Assembly (NCBI GenBank): GCA_900539765.1
Contig: UQDF01000007.1
Span: 1-51,708, forward strand
DNA from: an uncultured Porphyromonas sp.
GTDB lineage: Bacteria > Bacteroidota > Bacteroidia > Bacteroidales > Porphyromonadaceae
Direction: 5' to 3'
DNA length: 51,708 nt
In this document: positions 31,350 through 40,057 of the stretch, one piece after another
How positions within the stretch are numbered: position 1 is the first letter of the stretch
Layout of the letters: each line of letters begins with the position of its first letter
Made by a program: the position numbers and the translations under genes
The notes under the pieces: generated by a model
Databases searched by the model: none
Told to the model about the DNA's origin: nothing
Seen by the model: the letters and a program-made list of their open reading frames with translations, nothing else

Positions 31350-32822
31350 ATGAAGAAGTTTCTCTACATATCCCTACTCCTAAGCTGCTGTCTAGGACTG
31401 CCTCTAAGCGTTATGGCGCAGGAGAGTCTTAAGAACGGGCAGGTGGATACGAGCTTTCGCCCCATACTAGACTCTAACCCGCAGGCGGTCATACCCCTAG
31501 CGGACGGCAGAGTCGTGGTCGCTGGTACCTTCGAGCATGTGGGCGGACGAGATGTGGCGGGTGTCATGCGGCTTAATGCGGACGGGTCGGCTGACGAGAC
31601 CTTCAACGTGGGCGGTACGGGTGTCGATGGCGTGGTGACAAATATCGCTCTGCAGTCTGACGGTAAGATCCTCGTCATCGGAGTTTTCACCACTTACAAT
31701 GGTACTCCTGTGGGGCAGATCATACGTCTCAATGAGGACGGCTCGCTCGATACGACCTTTAAGAATGACAACACCCTCAAGCTCGATGCTTCTGCCTATG
31801 AGGGGCAGTACCAGTGGGATCTGCAGCCAAACAAACTACTGGTCTCGCCTGATGACTCCTTCTATGTCTTGGGCGGCTTCAACAGGGTCAATGAAAAGTT
31901 TGCTCCGCTGATAGCGCGCTTTAACGCTGCGGGCGTGCATGACGAGAGCTACCTCCCGACGGCTCATGAGATCTACTTCAAGAGTGCACCCTATGTGGAC
32001 GCAGCGCTGCTACTTCCCTCGGGCGACATCTACTTCGGAGGTATGATCAATGGGTATAATGGCTCTTCGCTCAATAAGAAGATCTTTCACATTGATGCCG
32101 ATGGTCAGTATGACGAGAGCTTTGCGAGACCTAAGTTTGACTTTGGAGGTCCTCGTGCCTTAGCGATGAAGGGGGCTGACACGCTTCTGGTGGCGGGCTC
32201 GTTCTATGAGTCGTTTGGTCGGAAGACGCCTCTGATGATAGCGCTAAATCTCGATGGTACTCCCATAGAGGACTTTACGGCGTATGACTTTTCCTACCCC
32301 GATGCGGAGGATATGATCAATGGCTTGATCGTGACCGATCGCTACATCTTGATAGGTGGTGGAGATATTCAAATGCCTAAGCGTAGCTTTGTGTATGCTC
32401 TAGATAAGTCGGGCGCTGCGCTGACGACGGACTTTGACTTTGGCACGGGACCTAATCAGATCGTCTCTGGGCTGACCTACGATCCTGCGGGGTGGCTCTA
32501 TGTGAGTGGCTTCTTTACTGAATTTGGCGGGGCTAGTACGAGGTACTTCGCACGCTGTAAGCTGGGGGGAAGCGACCTGCACATCGAGACCCCAAGCTCT
32601 GCTATGCCAGCGGTGCGTGTAGCGGTAGGCGAGGGGAGCTTCTCGCTATATGATCTGGAGGAGCCTGCCGAGGTGTCGCTCTACAGCGGCGATGGGGTCC
32701 TATGCGCCTCTTATTCGAGCGTGGCTGAGGGACAGTCGATCTCGTACGAACTGCCCGAGGGACTCTACCTGATGGTCGTCAAGCAGACTACGGGGCAGCA
32801 ACAGCTTAAAGTGCAGCTCTAG
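31350..32822 (+). CDS. T9SS-type secreted protein with delta-60 repeats
   Basis: 490 residues. A signal peptide (about 1-23) leads into repeated blade-like units such as DTSFRPILDSNPQAVIPLAD, VMRLNADGSADETFNVGG and IIRLNEDGSLDTTFKND, the delta-60 repeat pattern (a beta-propeller fold), about six units to residue 400. The last 75 residues (VAVGEGSFSLYDLEEPAEVS ... ISYELPEGLYLMVV ... QQLKVQL) look like a T9SS sorting domain. Co-transcribed with the gene 12 nt upstream. Surface binding protein of unknown target. Confidence 0.82.
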   Translation: MKKFLYISLLLSCCLGLPLSVMAQESLKNGQVDTSFRPILDSNPQAVIPLADGRVVVAGTFEHVGGRDVAGVMRLNADGSADETFNVGGTGVDGVVTNIALQSDGKILVIGVFTTYNGTPVGQIIRLNEDGSLDTTFKNDNTLKLDASAYEGQYQWDLQPNKLLVSPDDSFYVLGGFNRVNEKFAPLIARFNAAGVHDESYLPTAHEIYFKSAPYVDAALLLPSGDIYFGGMINGYNGSSLNKKIFHIDADGQYDESFARPKFDFGGPRALAMKGADTLLVAGSFYESFGRKTPLMIALNLDGTPIEDFTAYDFSYPDAEDMINGLIVTDRYILIGGGDIQMPKRSFVYALDKSGAALTTDFDFGTGPNQIVSGLTYDPAGWLYVSGFFTEFGGASTRYFARCKLGGSDLHIETPSSAMPAVRVAVGEGSFSLYDLEEPAEVSLYSGDGVLCASYSSVAEGQSISYELPEGLYLMVVKQTTGQQQLKVQL

Positions 32823-32842
32823 CGACCAGACCTAATAATACA

Positions 32843-32898
32843 ACAGAGCCTCTGTCTTGTGGATAGCAATGGCTATCGTCACAACACAGAGGCTCTGT
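32843..32898 (+). terminator. Long hairpin after the T9SS gene pair
   Basis: ACAGAGCCTCTGT (32843-32855) pairs with ACAGAGGCTCTGT (32886-32898); TTGTG/CACAA and GATAGC/GCTATC extend the stem inward to a 4-nt loop. It begins 20 nt past the stop. No T-run, but no other role is evident; it could work in both directions. Confidence 0.6.
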
Positions 32899-32918
32899 GG
32901 CTATATGGTCTAATTGAG

Positions 32919-32926
32919 TACCTTTG
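32919..32926 (+). promoter_or_regulatory. -7 box TACCTTTG for the pgpH-aroK operon
   Basis: Full match to TAnnTTTG, 54 bases before ATG 32981 and just after the long hairpin. Confidence 0.6.
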
Positions 32927-32980
32927 CGGTAGAGATTGTCGCGAGGGGTAGTAGTTCCCTCCACTTTAGCATACAAGACT

Positions 32981-35032
32981 ATGACGCAGTTCAAAACGAC
33001 GCACCTATACTCCCTGCTGACCTTTATCCTTCTGGCATTGGTTATCACCCTGATCTCACCACACGATGAGGAGACCTTTCAATACCAAGTGGTGGAGGGT
33101 AAGCCATGGATGGGTGAGGAGCTACTGGTGGCGCCTTTTACCTTCCCGATCTACAAGTCGGACGAGATGATACAGCGGGAGCGTGACAGTGTGCGTCAGA
33201 CGATCTTGCCATACTATCAGATCGATACGATCACGGGAAGTAAGATGCTGAGCAAGTGGGACGATGACTGGAGCGCTAAGTGGAGTCGTGAAGTGACGGA
33301 CGACGCTTACTACTTCTACATGCGCAACTACCTCAAGGATCTCTACCGTGATGGTATCATAGAGGAGGAGATAGCCTCTAAGCTCAGGCAGGAGGATGTG
33401 CTGGAGGTCAAGCTCCTGAGCGCTGACCAGGTGAGTCGCCTGACGCCTGTGACGCTCTTCTCGACACCTATGGAGGCATATCAGCAAGCTACCGAGAGGG
33501 TGCCCCAGGGGATGAGTAAGTCGATCGTCCGAAAGTTTGACCCGAGCAAGTATATCGAGGTCAATGTCTACCCTAACGAGGCTAAGACGCAGCAAGTACT
33601 CGATGATGAGCTACGTAATCTCTCTAAGTCTATGGGAGTGGTCCAAAAGGGAGAGCGCATCATCGGTAAGGGCGAGATCGTGAGTCCACATCAGTACGAC
33701 ATCTTGCAGTCTCTGCGCCGTGTCACCGAGGAGCAACGGGATAGTAACTTGCGACAGGTGCTACCGATGAGTGTGGGGACTTTCTTGATTATAGCTTCGC
33801 TACTGGTGGGACTGTGGTTCTTCCTCTTCTACTACCGACCGCAGATTGTCAAGGAGTACAAGAACACGCTCTTCCTCTCACTGCTGATCTTTATCTATGC
33901 GATCCTAACGATCATCTTCGCTCGCAACGAACTGGGAGCGTGGGTCTATGCGATCCCCTTTGTGGCAGTGGTGATACTGGTGCGTACCTTCTTCGAGTCG
34001 CGTACGGCGGTCTACGTCTTTCTCTCGACGATACTGATCTGTGCACTCTATGTGCCATTTCCTCTGGAGTTTGTCGTGATACAGTTTGTCGCTGGTATGG
34101 TAGCGGTCTTTAGCCTTCGGTCGCTCTCCTCACGAGCGCAGATCATCCGTGCTACCTTCCTCATCTTCGTAATATACAATGTGATGACCTGTAGCTACTC
34201 GCTGATGACGGGAGGTATGCTGGGAAGTAATGACTTGAGCAACCTGCTCTACTTCTCCTTTAACCTAATCTTCAACATGTTTAGCTACCTGCTCATCTAT
34301 CTCATCGAGAGAACCTTCGGCTATGTCTCGAACATAACGCTCGTGGAGCTGAGCGATGTGAATCGTCCTCTACCACGGCAGCTCTCGGAGCAGGCTCCTG
34401 GTACCTTCCAGCACTCGATGCAGGTGGCACTCCTGGCGAGCGATGCAGCTACCGCTATCGGTGCAGATGCACGTCTCGTGCGTGCTGGCGCACTCTACCA
34501 CGATATAGGTAAGATGTGCAATGCTGCGTACTTTACGGAGAATCAGGGCGCGGTCAATCCGCACGACCAGCTCTCCCCGACGGAGAGTGCTGCTGTCATC
34601 ATCAAGCATGTGACCGATGGACTGGCTATGGCACAAAAGCACAACCTCCCACAGGCGATCCAAGACTTTATCCGTATGCATCACGGGCGGGGTATGACGA
34701 AATACTTCTACACCCAGTATTGCAACGAGCATCCTGACGAAACGGTCGATGTGGACAAGTTTACCTATCCAGGACCTAACCCGAATACTAAGGAGACTGG
34801 TATCCTGATGCTGGCGGACGCTATCGAGGCAAGTAGCCGCAGCCTCAAGGATCTCAGCAAGGAGACCCTTATAGCACATGTCAATAAGATCATTGACTCG
34901 ATCGTTGCCGATGGCCTGCTCAACGATACGCCACTGACCTTTAGGGATATTCAGACGATCAAGGACGTCTTTGCGGAGAAGCTCGCCACCATCTACCACT
35001 CACGTATTGCTTACCCAGAGCTCAAGCGATGA
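32981..35032 (+). CDS. 7TM-HD phosphodiesterase (PgpH-like, c-di-AMP hydrolase family)
   Basis: 683 residues. An N-terminal helix (about 12-30), a large extracytoplasmic region (about 40-270), seven membrane helices (about 275-465) and a C-terminal HD domain with HSMQVALLASDAATA, ALYHDIGKMCNAAYF (HD motif) and IRMHHGRGMTKYF. This is the 7TMR-HD/PgpH layout; family members hydrolyse c-di-AMP to pApA. With the diadenylate cyclase at 14232-15014 it would complete a synthesis-breakdown pair. It overlaps aroK by ATGA. The start is MTQFKTTHLYSLL; the open frame begins slightly earlier. Confidence 0.92.
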   Translation: MTQFKTTHLYSLLTFILLALVITLISPHDEETFQYQVVEGKPWMGEELLVAPFTFPIYKSDEMIQRERDSVRQTILPYYQIDTITGSKMLSKWDDDWSAKWSREVTDDAYYFYMRNYLKDLYRDGIIEEEIASKLRQEDVLEVKLLSADQVSRLTPVTLFSTPMEAYQQATERVPQGMSKSIVRKFDPSKYIEVNVYPNEAKTQQVLDDELRNLSKSMGVVQKGERIIGKGEIVSPHQYDILQSLRRVTEEQRDSNLRQVLPMSVGTFLIIASLLVGLWFFLFYYRPQIVKEYKNTLFLSLLIFIYAILTIIFARNELGAWVYAIPFVAVVILVRTFFESRTAVYVFLSTILICALYVPFPLEFVVIQFVAGMVAVFSLRSLSSRAQIIRATFLIFVIYNVMTCSYSLMTGGMLGSNDLSNLLYFSFNLIFNMFSYLLIYLIERTFGYVSNITLVELSDVNRPLPRQLSEQAPGTFQHSMQVALLASDAATAIGADARLVRAGALYHDIGKMCNAAYFTENQGAVNPHDQLSPTESAAVIIKHVTDGLAMAQKHNLPQAIQDFIRMHHGRGMTKYFYTQYCNEHPDETVDVDKFTYPGPNPNTKETGILMLADAIEASSRSLKDLSKETLIAHVNKIIDSIVADGLLNDTPLTFRDIQTIKDVFAEKLATIYHSRIAYPELKR

Positions 35033-35565
35033 CACTCTACCTAGTAGGCTATATGAGTGCTGGCAAAAGCACCGTGGGGCGTATGCTGGCGGAGTTGATC
35101 GGCTATGAGTTTGTAGATACGGACATTTACATCGAGAGTCGCTTTCGCCAGCGGGTCTCAGACCTCTTCCAGCTACACGGTGAGGAGTACTTTCGCCAGA
35201 AGGAGCGGATGATCCTAGAGGAGATCGCTGGTCTCCCCGATGCGGTCATCGCCACGGGCGGTGGCTTGCCTATTTATCACGACAATATGGACATACTCCT
35301 AGAGAGTGGCACCGTGCTGTACCTGCGTTATAGCAGTGAGGTGCTAGCTCAGCGACTAGAGCTGACGAAGCGCACCCGTCCCTCTGTGGCGCACCTCTCG
35401 GGCGAAGCACTACGACAACATATCGAGGAGGCGATGCATCTCCGCGAGCCGATCTACAGTCGAGCGCATCAGATCATCGATATGGAGGCTCTCGCCGAGC
35501 AGGGTATCTCTTCGGAGCCAAAGATTGCAGACTGGATCGCCCAGCACTTGCCCGCTACCGAGTAA
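35029..35565 (+). CDS. aroK: Shikimate kinase
   Basis: 178 residues. Walker A GYMSAGKSTVGRML at the start, DTDIYIESRF shikimate-binding segment, GEEYFRQKE, and ATGGGLPIY follow. It phosphorylates shikimate in aromatic amino-acid synthesis. Overlaps the pgpH stop by 4 nt, so the two are co-translated. Confidence 0.95.
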   Translation: MTLYLVGYMSAGKSTVGRMLAELIGYEFVDTDIYIESRFRQRVSDLFQLHGEEYFRQKERMILEEIAGLPDAVIATGGGLPIYHDNMDILLESGTVLYLRYSSEVLAQRLELTKRTRPSVAHLSGEALRQHIEEAMHLREPIYSRAHQIIDMEALAEQGISSEPKIADWIAQHLPATE

Positions 35566-35666
35566 AGCTTCTCTCCAACAATGCCGAAGGTTGTTTTTCT
35601 CTCTTCCTAGGGACACTTTTGAGGTAAGGAAGTTTTCAAGACGGGGTGTGATGTTGCTCATTTTAG

Positions 35667-35674
35667 TACCTTTG
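35667..35674 (+). promoter_or_regulatory. -7 box TACCTTTG for the sigma-54 activator gene
   Basis: Full match to TAnnTTTG, ending only 5 bases before ATG 35680. The predicted transcript start coincides with the start codon. Confidence 0.55.
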
Positions 35675-35679
35675 TACCT

Positions 35680-36933
35680 ATGAATGTGGATCTACAGCAG
35701 GTGATGCAGCGCTTTGGTATCGTGGGACGCAATCCGAGCTTCCTACGAGCTATCGAGACGGCCGTACAGGTCGCCCCGACAGACCTATCTGTGCTGGTGA
35801 CTGGCGAGAGTGGTGTCGGCAAGGAGTTTTTCCCCAAGATCATACACGCTTACAGTCTCCGCAAGCATCAAGGCTATGTGGCGGTCAACTGTGGTGCTAT
35901 CCCTGAGGGTACGATCGACTCCGAACTCTTCGGGCACCGCAAGGGGTCCTTCACGGGAGCTATCTCCGATCGCAAGGGATACTTTGAGGAGGCGGACGGT
36001 GGCACTATCTTTCTCGATGAGGTAGGAGAGCTACCACTAGCCACGCAGGCTCGTCTGCTCCGTGTCCTCGAGTCGGGGGAGTTTATCCCCGTAGGTGCCA
36101 GCAAGCCTCTCAAGACAGATGTGCGGGTGGTCGCTGCGACCAATGTCAATATACAGGAGGCGATCGCTCGTGGACGCTTTCGCGAAGATCTCTACTACCG
36201 TCTTAGTACGGTGCCGATCGTAGTGCCTCCGCTACGTAAGCGGCAAGAGGACATTGTGCTACTCTTCAAGCTCTTTGCTTCGCTTAGCGCAGAGAAGAAC
36301 CAGATCCCCATGCTCGAGATCACGCCCGAAGCGGAGGAGCTCTTGCGCCACTACCCTTGGCCAGGCAACATACGCGAGCTACGCAACCTAACAGACCGCA
36401 TCAGCATCTTAGAGTACGATCGTCATCTGACGGCCGAGGATCTTCGAGGCTATCTGCCTGAGAGGACACCTGAGCTGAGCACTTCGCTGGTCCCTGTGGA
36501 GCGTCAGTCGGAGGAGCGTAGCTTTGCCAATGAGCGGGAGATCCTTTACCAGGTGCTTTTCGATATGAAGCGAGACATTACTGCGCTCAAGCAGACGGTC
36601 GCCACAATGCGTCAGGAGCCTCACTACGAACCGATCCGGACGACGCTCGTGCCTGCCGAGATGGAGCCTATGCACACAGAGGCCGAGGAGGTAATCGACT
36701 CAGACCTAGAGCATCATCTGGAAAGCTCTTCAGAGCCTCATAAGAGACTTACAGAGACACCTATGGAGGAGTCTCTCCTCCCCGACAGGCCCATGACCAT
36801 CGAGGAGGCAGAGCGCATATTGATCAAGCGTGCCTTGGAGAGACATGGGGGAAATAAGACAGAAGCTGCTGAGGAGCTAAACATATCGCCACGAACGCTA
36901 TACCGTAAACTGCGAAGCTATGGCGAGGAGTAA
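35680..36933 (+). CDS. Sigma-54-dependent activator, no sensor domain
   Basis: 417 residues. The AAA+ domain starts almost at once (IVGRNPSFLRAIET about 12-25), with Walker A TGESGVGKEFFPK, sigma-54 contact loop GSFTGA (usually GAFTGA), Walker B GGTIFLDEVGELPL and LREDLYYRL-like sensor regions. A linker of Glu/Pro-rich sequence (about 270-370) leads to a Fis-type HTH (EAERILIKRALERHGGNKTEAAEELNISPRTLYRKLR). No receiver or PAS domain precedes the AAA+ core. Its 3' end overlaps lptE by 14 nt. Confidence 0.93.
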   Translation: MNVDLQQVMQRFGIVGRNPSFLRAIETAVQVAPTDLSVLVTGESGVGKEFFPKIIHAYSLRKHQGYVAVNCGAIPEGTIDSELFGHRKGSFTGAISDRKGYFEEADGGTIFLDEVGELPLATQARLLRVLESGEFIPVGASKPLKTDVRVVAATNVNIQEAIARGRFREDLYYRLSTVPIVVPPLRKRQEDIVLLFKLFASLSAEKNQIPMLEITPEAEELLRHYPWPGNIRELRNLTDRISILEYDRHLTAEDLRGYLPERTPELSTSLVPVERQSEERSFANEREILYQVLFDMKRDITALKQTVATMRQEPHYEPIRTTLVPAEMEPMHTEAEEVIDSDLEHHLESSSEPHKRLTETPMEESLLPDRPMTIEEAERILIKRALERHGGNKTEAAEELNISPRTLYRKLRSYGEE

Positions 36934-37441
36934 GCTACCATATATAATAGGTGTCGTGTTGCTCCTAATGATCGGGACGAGTTGCTCGATCAGCTATAAG
37001 TTCAACGGAGCCACTATCGACTACACACGTATCAAGACGGTGACCATCGAGGATTTCCCCAATCAGGCTCCACTGGTTTATCCGCCCTTGTCGCAGATGT
37101 TTTCGGAGCGCCTGCGGGAGCAGTTTCGTCGCAATACGCGTCTCGAGCCCGTCGATGCCAATGGAGATCTGATCCTCGAGGGCGCCATCATCGGGTATGA
37201 GCTCACCCCTATGGCGATGCAGGAGGATGCGCTCTCAGCGATGACACGCTTTACGATCACGGTCCGCGTCTCTTATACCAATATGGTGGAGGAGAAAAAA
37301 AGCTTCTCGGGGCACACCTTTACCTCCTCGCAAGAGTTCGACAGCAACAACCTCTTCTCAGACATTCAGGAGGGGCTAGCTAATGAGCTGATCGAAGATC
37401 TTGTCAAGCAGATCTTTAACGCCACGGTAGAGGATTGGTAG
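36920..37441 (+). CDS. LptE-family lipoprotein
   Basis: 173 residues. The N-terminus MARSKLPYIIGVVLLLMIGT ends in SC, a lipobox. The body KFNGATIDYTRIKTVTIEDF, NGDLILEGAIIGYELTPMAM and EDLVKQIFNATVEDW is that of Bacteroidetes LptE-like proteins, which help LptD insert lipopolysaccharide in the outer membrane. It overlaps the sigma-54 activator by 14 nt and touches the next gene, so all three are probably one operon. Confidence 0.88.
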   Translation: MARSKLPYIIGVVLLLMIGTSCSISYKFNGATIDYTRIKTVTIEDFPNQAPLVYPPLSQMFSERLREQFRRNTRLEPVDANGDLILEGAIIGYELTPMAMQEDALSAMTRFTITVRVSYTNMVEEKKSFSGHTFTSSQEFDSNNLFSDIQEGLANELIEDLVKQIFNATVEDW

Positions 37442-38163
37442 TGAAGACGATGACGCTAGACGAGCTGAATAGGCTGACGGCTCACCCTGAGGGACTCGAT
37501 CGCCACACGCTCTCGCCACTGGCTGAACTCGTGGAGACCTATCCCTATGCGCAGAGCATCGTGATGCTTTACTTACTCAATCTGTCGATCCTCGGCGACC
37601 TGCGCTACGAAGCAGAGCTACAGCGCTGGGCTCCCCACCTACCTAGTCGGGAGAAGCTCTACCTGCTAGCTCGGCTACATATGCCCTTAGCAGACTTGAC
37701 ACCTGTGTTGGCTCACGACCCGTCAGACTCCTTTGCCCTCGTAGATCAATATCTGCGCAAGGTGGCCGAGCGTGAGGGACCACTCTCCAACGAGCTAGAG
37801 TACGACACCGCAGAAGCGCTCCCCACGGAGGAGCCTACCCCAGACTACTTCTCGCAGGCGGAGTACGAGTCCGCACCCTCCGACATGTCGCTCTCGGGGC
37901 TACTCACCACCCCTTCACCAGAAAGTGCGTCAACCACCGACTCCGCACCGCAGCCTACCGTGACACCACCTTCCGATGATGCGGAGCCGAGCGATATGCT
38001 TTTCACCGAAACGCTAGCCTCCATCTACATCAAACAGGGTCATTACGAGCGAGCAAAACGAATTATTGAGGGGCTAAGCTTGAAATTCCCAGAAAAAATT
38101 AGTTACTTTGCAGTTCAATTGAACTTTCTCGAGAAGCTAATCGACAATGCTTCTCACTCATAA
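37441..38163 (+). CDS. Conserved Bacteroidetes protein with TPR-like C-terminus
   Basis: 240 residues from GTG 37441, which overlaps the lptE stop; ATG 37450 is an alternative. Residues 5-110 form a helical segment (LAELVETYPYAQSIVMLYLL, LPSREKLYLLARLHMPLADL). A Pro/Ser/Thr/Glu-rich linker (about 120-190) leads to a helix pair ETLASIYIKQGHYERAKRII, SLKFPEKISYFAVQLNFLEK, which looks like one TPR. Such proteins sit between lptE and secG in Bacteroidales; function unknown. Confidence 0.8.
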   Translation: MKTMTLDELNRLTAHPEGLDRHTLSPLAELVETYPYAQSIVMLYLLNLSILGDLRYEAELQRWAPHLPSREKLYLLARLHMPLADLTPVLAHDPSDSFALVDQYLRKVAEREGPLSNELEYDTAEALPTEEPTPDYFSQAEYESAPSDMSLSGLLTTPSPESASTTDSAPQPTVTPPSDDAEPSDMLFTETLASIYIKQGHYERAKRIIEGLSLKFPEKISYFAVQLNFLEKLIDNASHS

Positions 38164-38187
38164 ACACGCATTCATAGACTAGTAGAC

Positions 38188-38577
38188 ATGCAAATCTTTC
38201 TAAGTATCTTGATCCTCATCGCAGCTATCCTGCTGATTCTTATCGTCATCGTTCAGAACTCTAAGGGCGGTGGTCTAGCAGCAGGCTTCGGCGAGAGCAA
38301 TAAGTACATGGGGGTACGCAAGACGACGGACTTCCTCGAGAAGGCCACCTGGACGCTCGCAGGCGCTTTGGTCGTACTCAGCATTGTCAGCTCATTCTTT
38401 GTAAAGCCTCATGTACAGGCTAAGCAGAGCGAGAGCTTCATTGAGCAGTCTCAGCAGAGTGCTCCTCTGCTACCTCAGCAACCAGAGGCTACACTACCTC
38501 TACCCGCAGCTCCCGCTAGTGAGGCTCCAGCCCCAGCACCTGAAGCACAGCCTGAGGCTCAGCAGCCTGCTGAGTAA
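38188..38577 (+). CDS. secG: Preprotein translocase subunit SecG
   Basis: 129 residues. Two membrane helices (about 2-22 and 52-72) flank VIVQNSKGGGLAAGFGESNK, the SecG signature. A Pro/Ala/Glu/Gln tail of about 45 residues is longer than in E. coli but usual in Bacteroidetes. It is part of the SecYEG channel. 24 nt after the TPR-like gene. Confidence 0.93.
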   Translation: MQIFLSILILIAAILLILIVIVQNSKGGGLAAGFGESNKYMGVRKTTDFLEKATWTLAGALVVLSIVSSFFVKPHVQAKQSESFIEQSQQSAPLLPQQPEATLPLPAAPASEAPAPAPEAQPEAQQPAE

Positions 38578-38624
38578 GGCCTGAAGAGGGCTTAGCCAGT
38601 TAGGTAGCTCGTCAGATATTGATG

Positions 38625-38660
38625 AGGGGAGGACTCACTCTTGTGTGGGTTCTTCCCTTG
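38625..38660 (+). terminator. Terminator-like hairpin after secG
   Basis: AGGGGAGGACTCAC pairs, with several G-U pairs, with GTGGGTTCTTCCCTT around a short loop. It lies 47 nt past the secG stop. No clear T-run follows. Confidence 0.45.
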
Positions 38661-38688
38661 GTTGTGCCTATAAATGCAGAAGAAACTG

Positions 38689-38696
38689 TACCTTTG
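38689..38696 (+). promoter_or_regulatory. -7 box TACCTTTG for serS
   Basis: Full match to TAnnTTTG, 62 bases before ATG 38759. Confidence 0.6.
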
Positions 38697-38758
38697 TAGC
38701 ATAGCTTGTCGCCAAGCGTGACAAGCTCCTCACACGTAATAACTCAAAGAAGTAGGTA

Positions 38759-40033
38759 ATGCTTACTATCAAACAAATATTGGATGACCCACAGGGAGTC
38801 ATCGAGCGGCTTGCTGTCAAGCACTTTCCCGCAGAAGAAACCATAGCAGCCATCATCGCTCAGGACAAGCTGAGACGCGATGCACAGCACAAGAAGGACG
38901 ATAGTCTAGCTCAGCAAAAAGTCCTCTCACGCTCTATCGGTGAGAAGATGAAAGCGGGTGCCCGTGAGGAGGCTGAGCAGCTCAAAGCTGAGGTGCAAGC
39001 GCTTAAAGAAGTCTCTAAGCAGGCCCAGGAGACTATGGAGCAAGCTGAGGAGACCATGCGACAGTTCCTACTCTCCGTGCCTAATCTACCACATCCCGAC
39101 GTGCCACACGGCACCTCTGCCGAAGACAATTTATGCGTCGCTACGGGTGGTAAGATGCCGACACTAGCTGACGATGCCAAGCTACCACACTGGGAGCTGG
39201 CCAAGCAGTACGACCTCATAGACTTCGAGCTGGGAGTCAAGATTACAGGCGCTGGCTTCCCCGTATACAAGGGTAAGGGAGCAAGACTACAGCGTGCCTT
39301 GATCAACTTCTTCCTCGACAGAGCCACCGCAGCGGGCTTTCAAGAGGTCGAGCCACCTATTATGGTCAACGAAGCTTCCGGTATCGGCACGGGTCAGCTC
39401 CCCGACAAGGAGGGACAGATGTACCACGTGCAGCTGGACAACCTCTACCTCATACCGACGGCTGAGGTACCTGTGACCAACATCTTCCGTGATGTCATCC
39501 TCGAGGCAGACCAGCTACCTATCTGCTGCACCGCCTACACGCCTTGCTTCCGTCGTGAGGCCGGTTCGTATGGCAAGGACGTACGCGGACTCAACCGCCT
39601 GCATCAGTTTGACAAGGTAGAGATCGTCTCTATCGACCGCCCCGACCACTCGTGGCAGCAACTCGACAAGATGATCGCCCACGTCAAGAGCCTCGTCGAG
39701 GAGCTTGAGCTCCCTTACCGTATCCTCCGCCTCTGCGGTGGCGACCTGAGCTTTACGAGTGCTATGACTTACGACTTTGAGGTTTTCTCGGCTGCGCAGG
39801 AGCGCTGGCTCGAGGTGAGCTCTGTCTCTAACTTCGAGAGCTATCAGGCCAATCGTCTGATGTGTCGCTACCGTGACCCTGAGGAGGGGATCACCCTCTG
39901 TCACACGCTCAATGGTAGTGCCCTGGCGCTGCCACGCATCGTCGCTGCCCTACTAGAGAACAATCAGACCTCCGAGGGCATTATCATACCCAAGGCTCTG
40001 AGACCCTACACAGGCTTTGACAAAATAGACTAA
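38759..40033 (+). CDS. serS: Seryl-tRNA synthetase
   Basis: 424 residues, class II synthetase. An N-terminal coiled-coil arm (about 35-105) for tRNA binding precedes the catalytic core with PTAEVPVTNI, motif 2 CFRREAGSYGKDVRGLNRLHQF and motif 3 LNGSALALPRIVAALLENNQ. Charges tRNA-Ser. SmpB follows 24 nt later and probably shares the transcript. Confidence 0.97.
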   Translation: MLTIKQILDDPQGVIERLAVKHFPAEETIAAIIAQDKLRRDAQHKKDDSLAQQKVLSRSIGEKMKAGAREEAEQLKAEVQALKEVSKQAQETMEQAEETMRQFLLSVPNLPHPDVPHGTSAEDNLCVATGGKMPTLADDAKLPHWELAKQYDLIDFELGVKITGAGFPVYKGKGARLQRALINFFLDRATAAGFQEVEPPIMVNEASGIGTGQLPDKEGQMYHVQLDNLYLIPTAEVPVTNIFRDVILEADQLPICCTAYTPCFRREAGSYGKDVRGLNRLHQFDKVEIVSIDRPDHSWQQLDKMIAHVKSLVEELELPYRILRLCGGDLSFTSAMTYDFEVFSAAQERWLEVSSVSNFESYQANRLMCRYRDPEEGITLCHTLNGSALALPRIVAALLENNQTSEGIIIPKALRPYTGFDKID

Positions 40034-40057
40034 TCAATCGCTCCAACCCACACCGCT

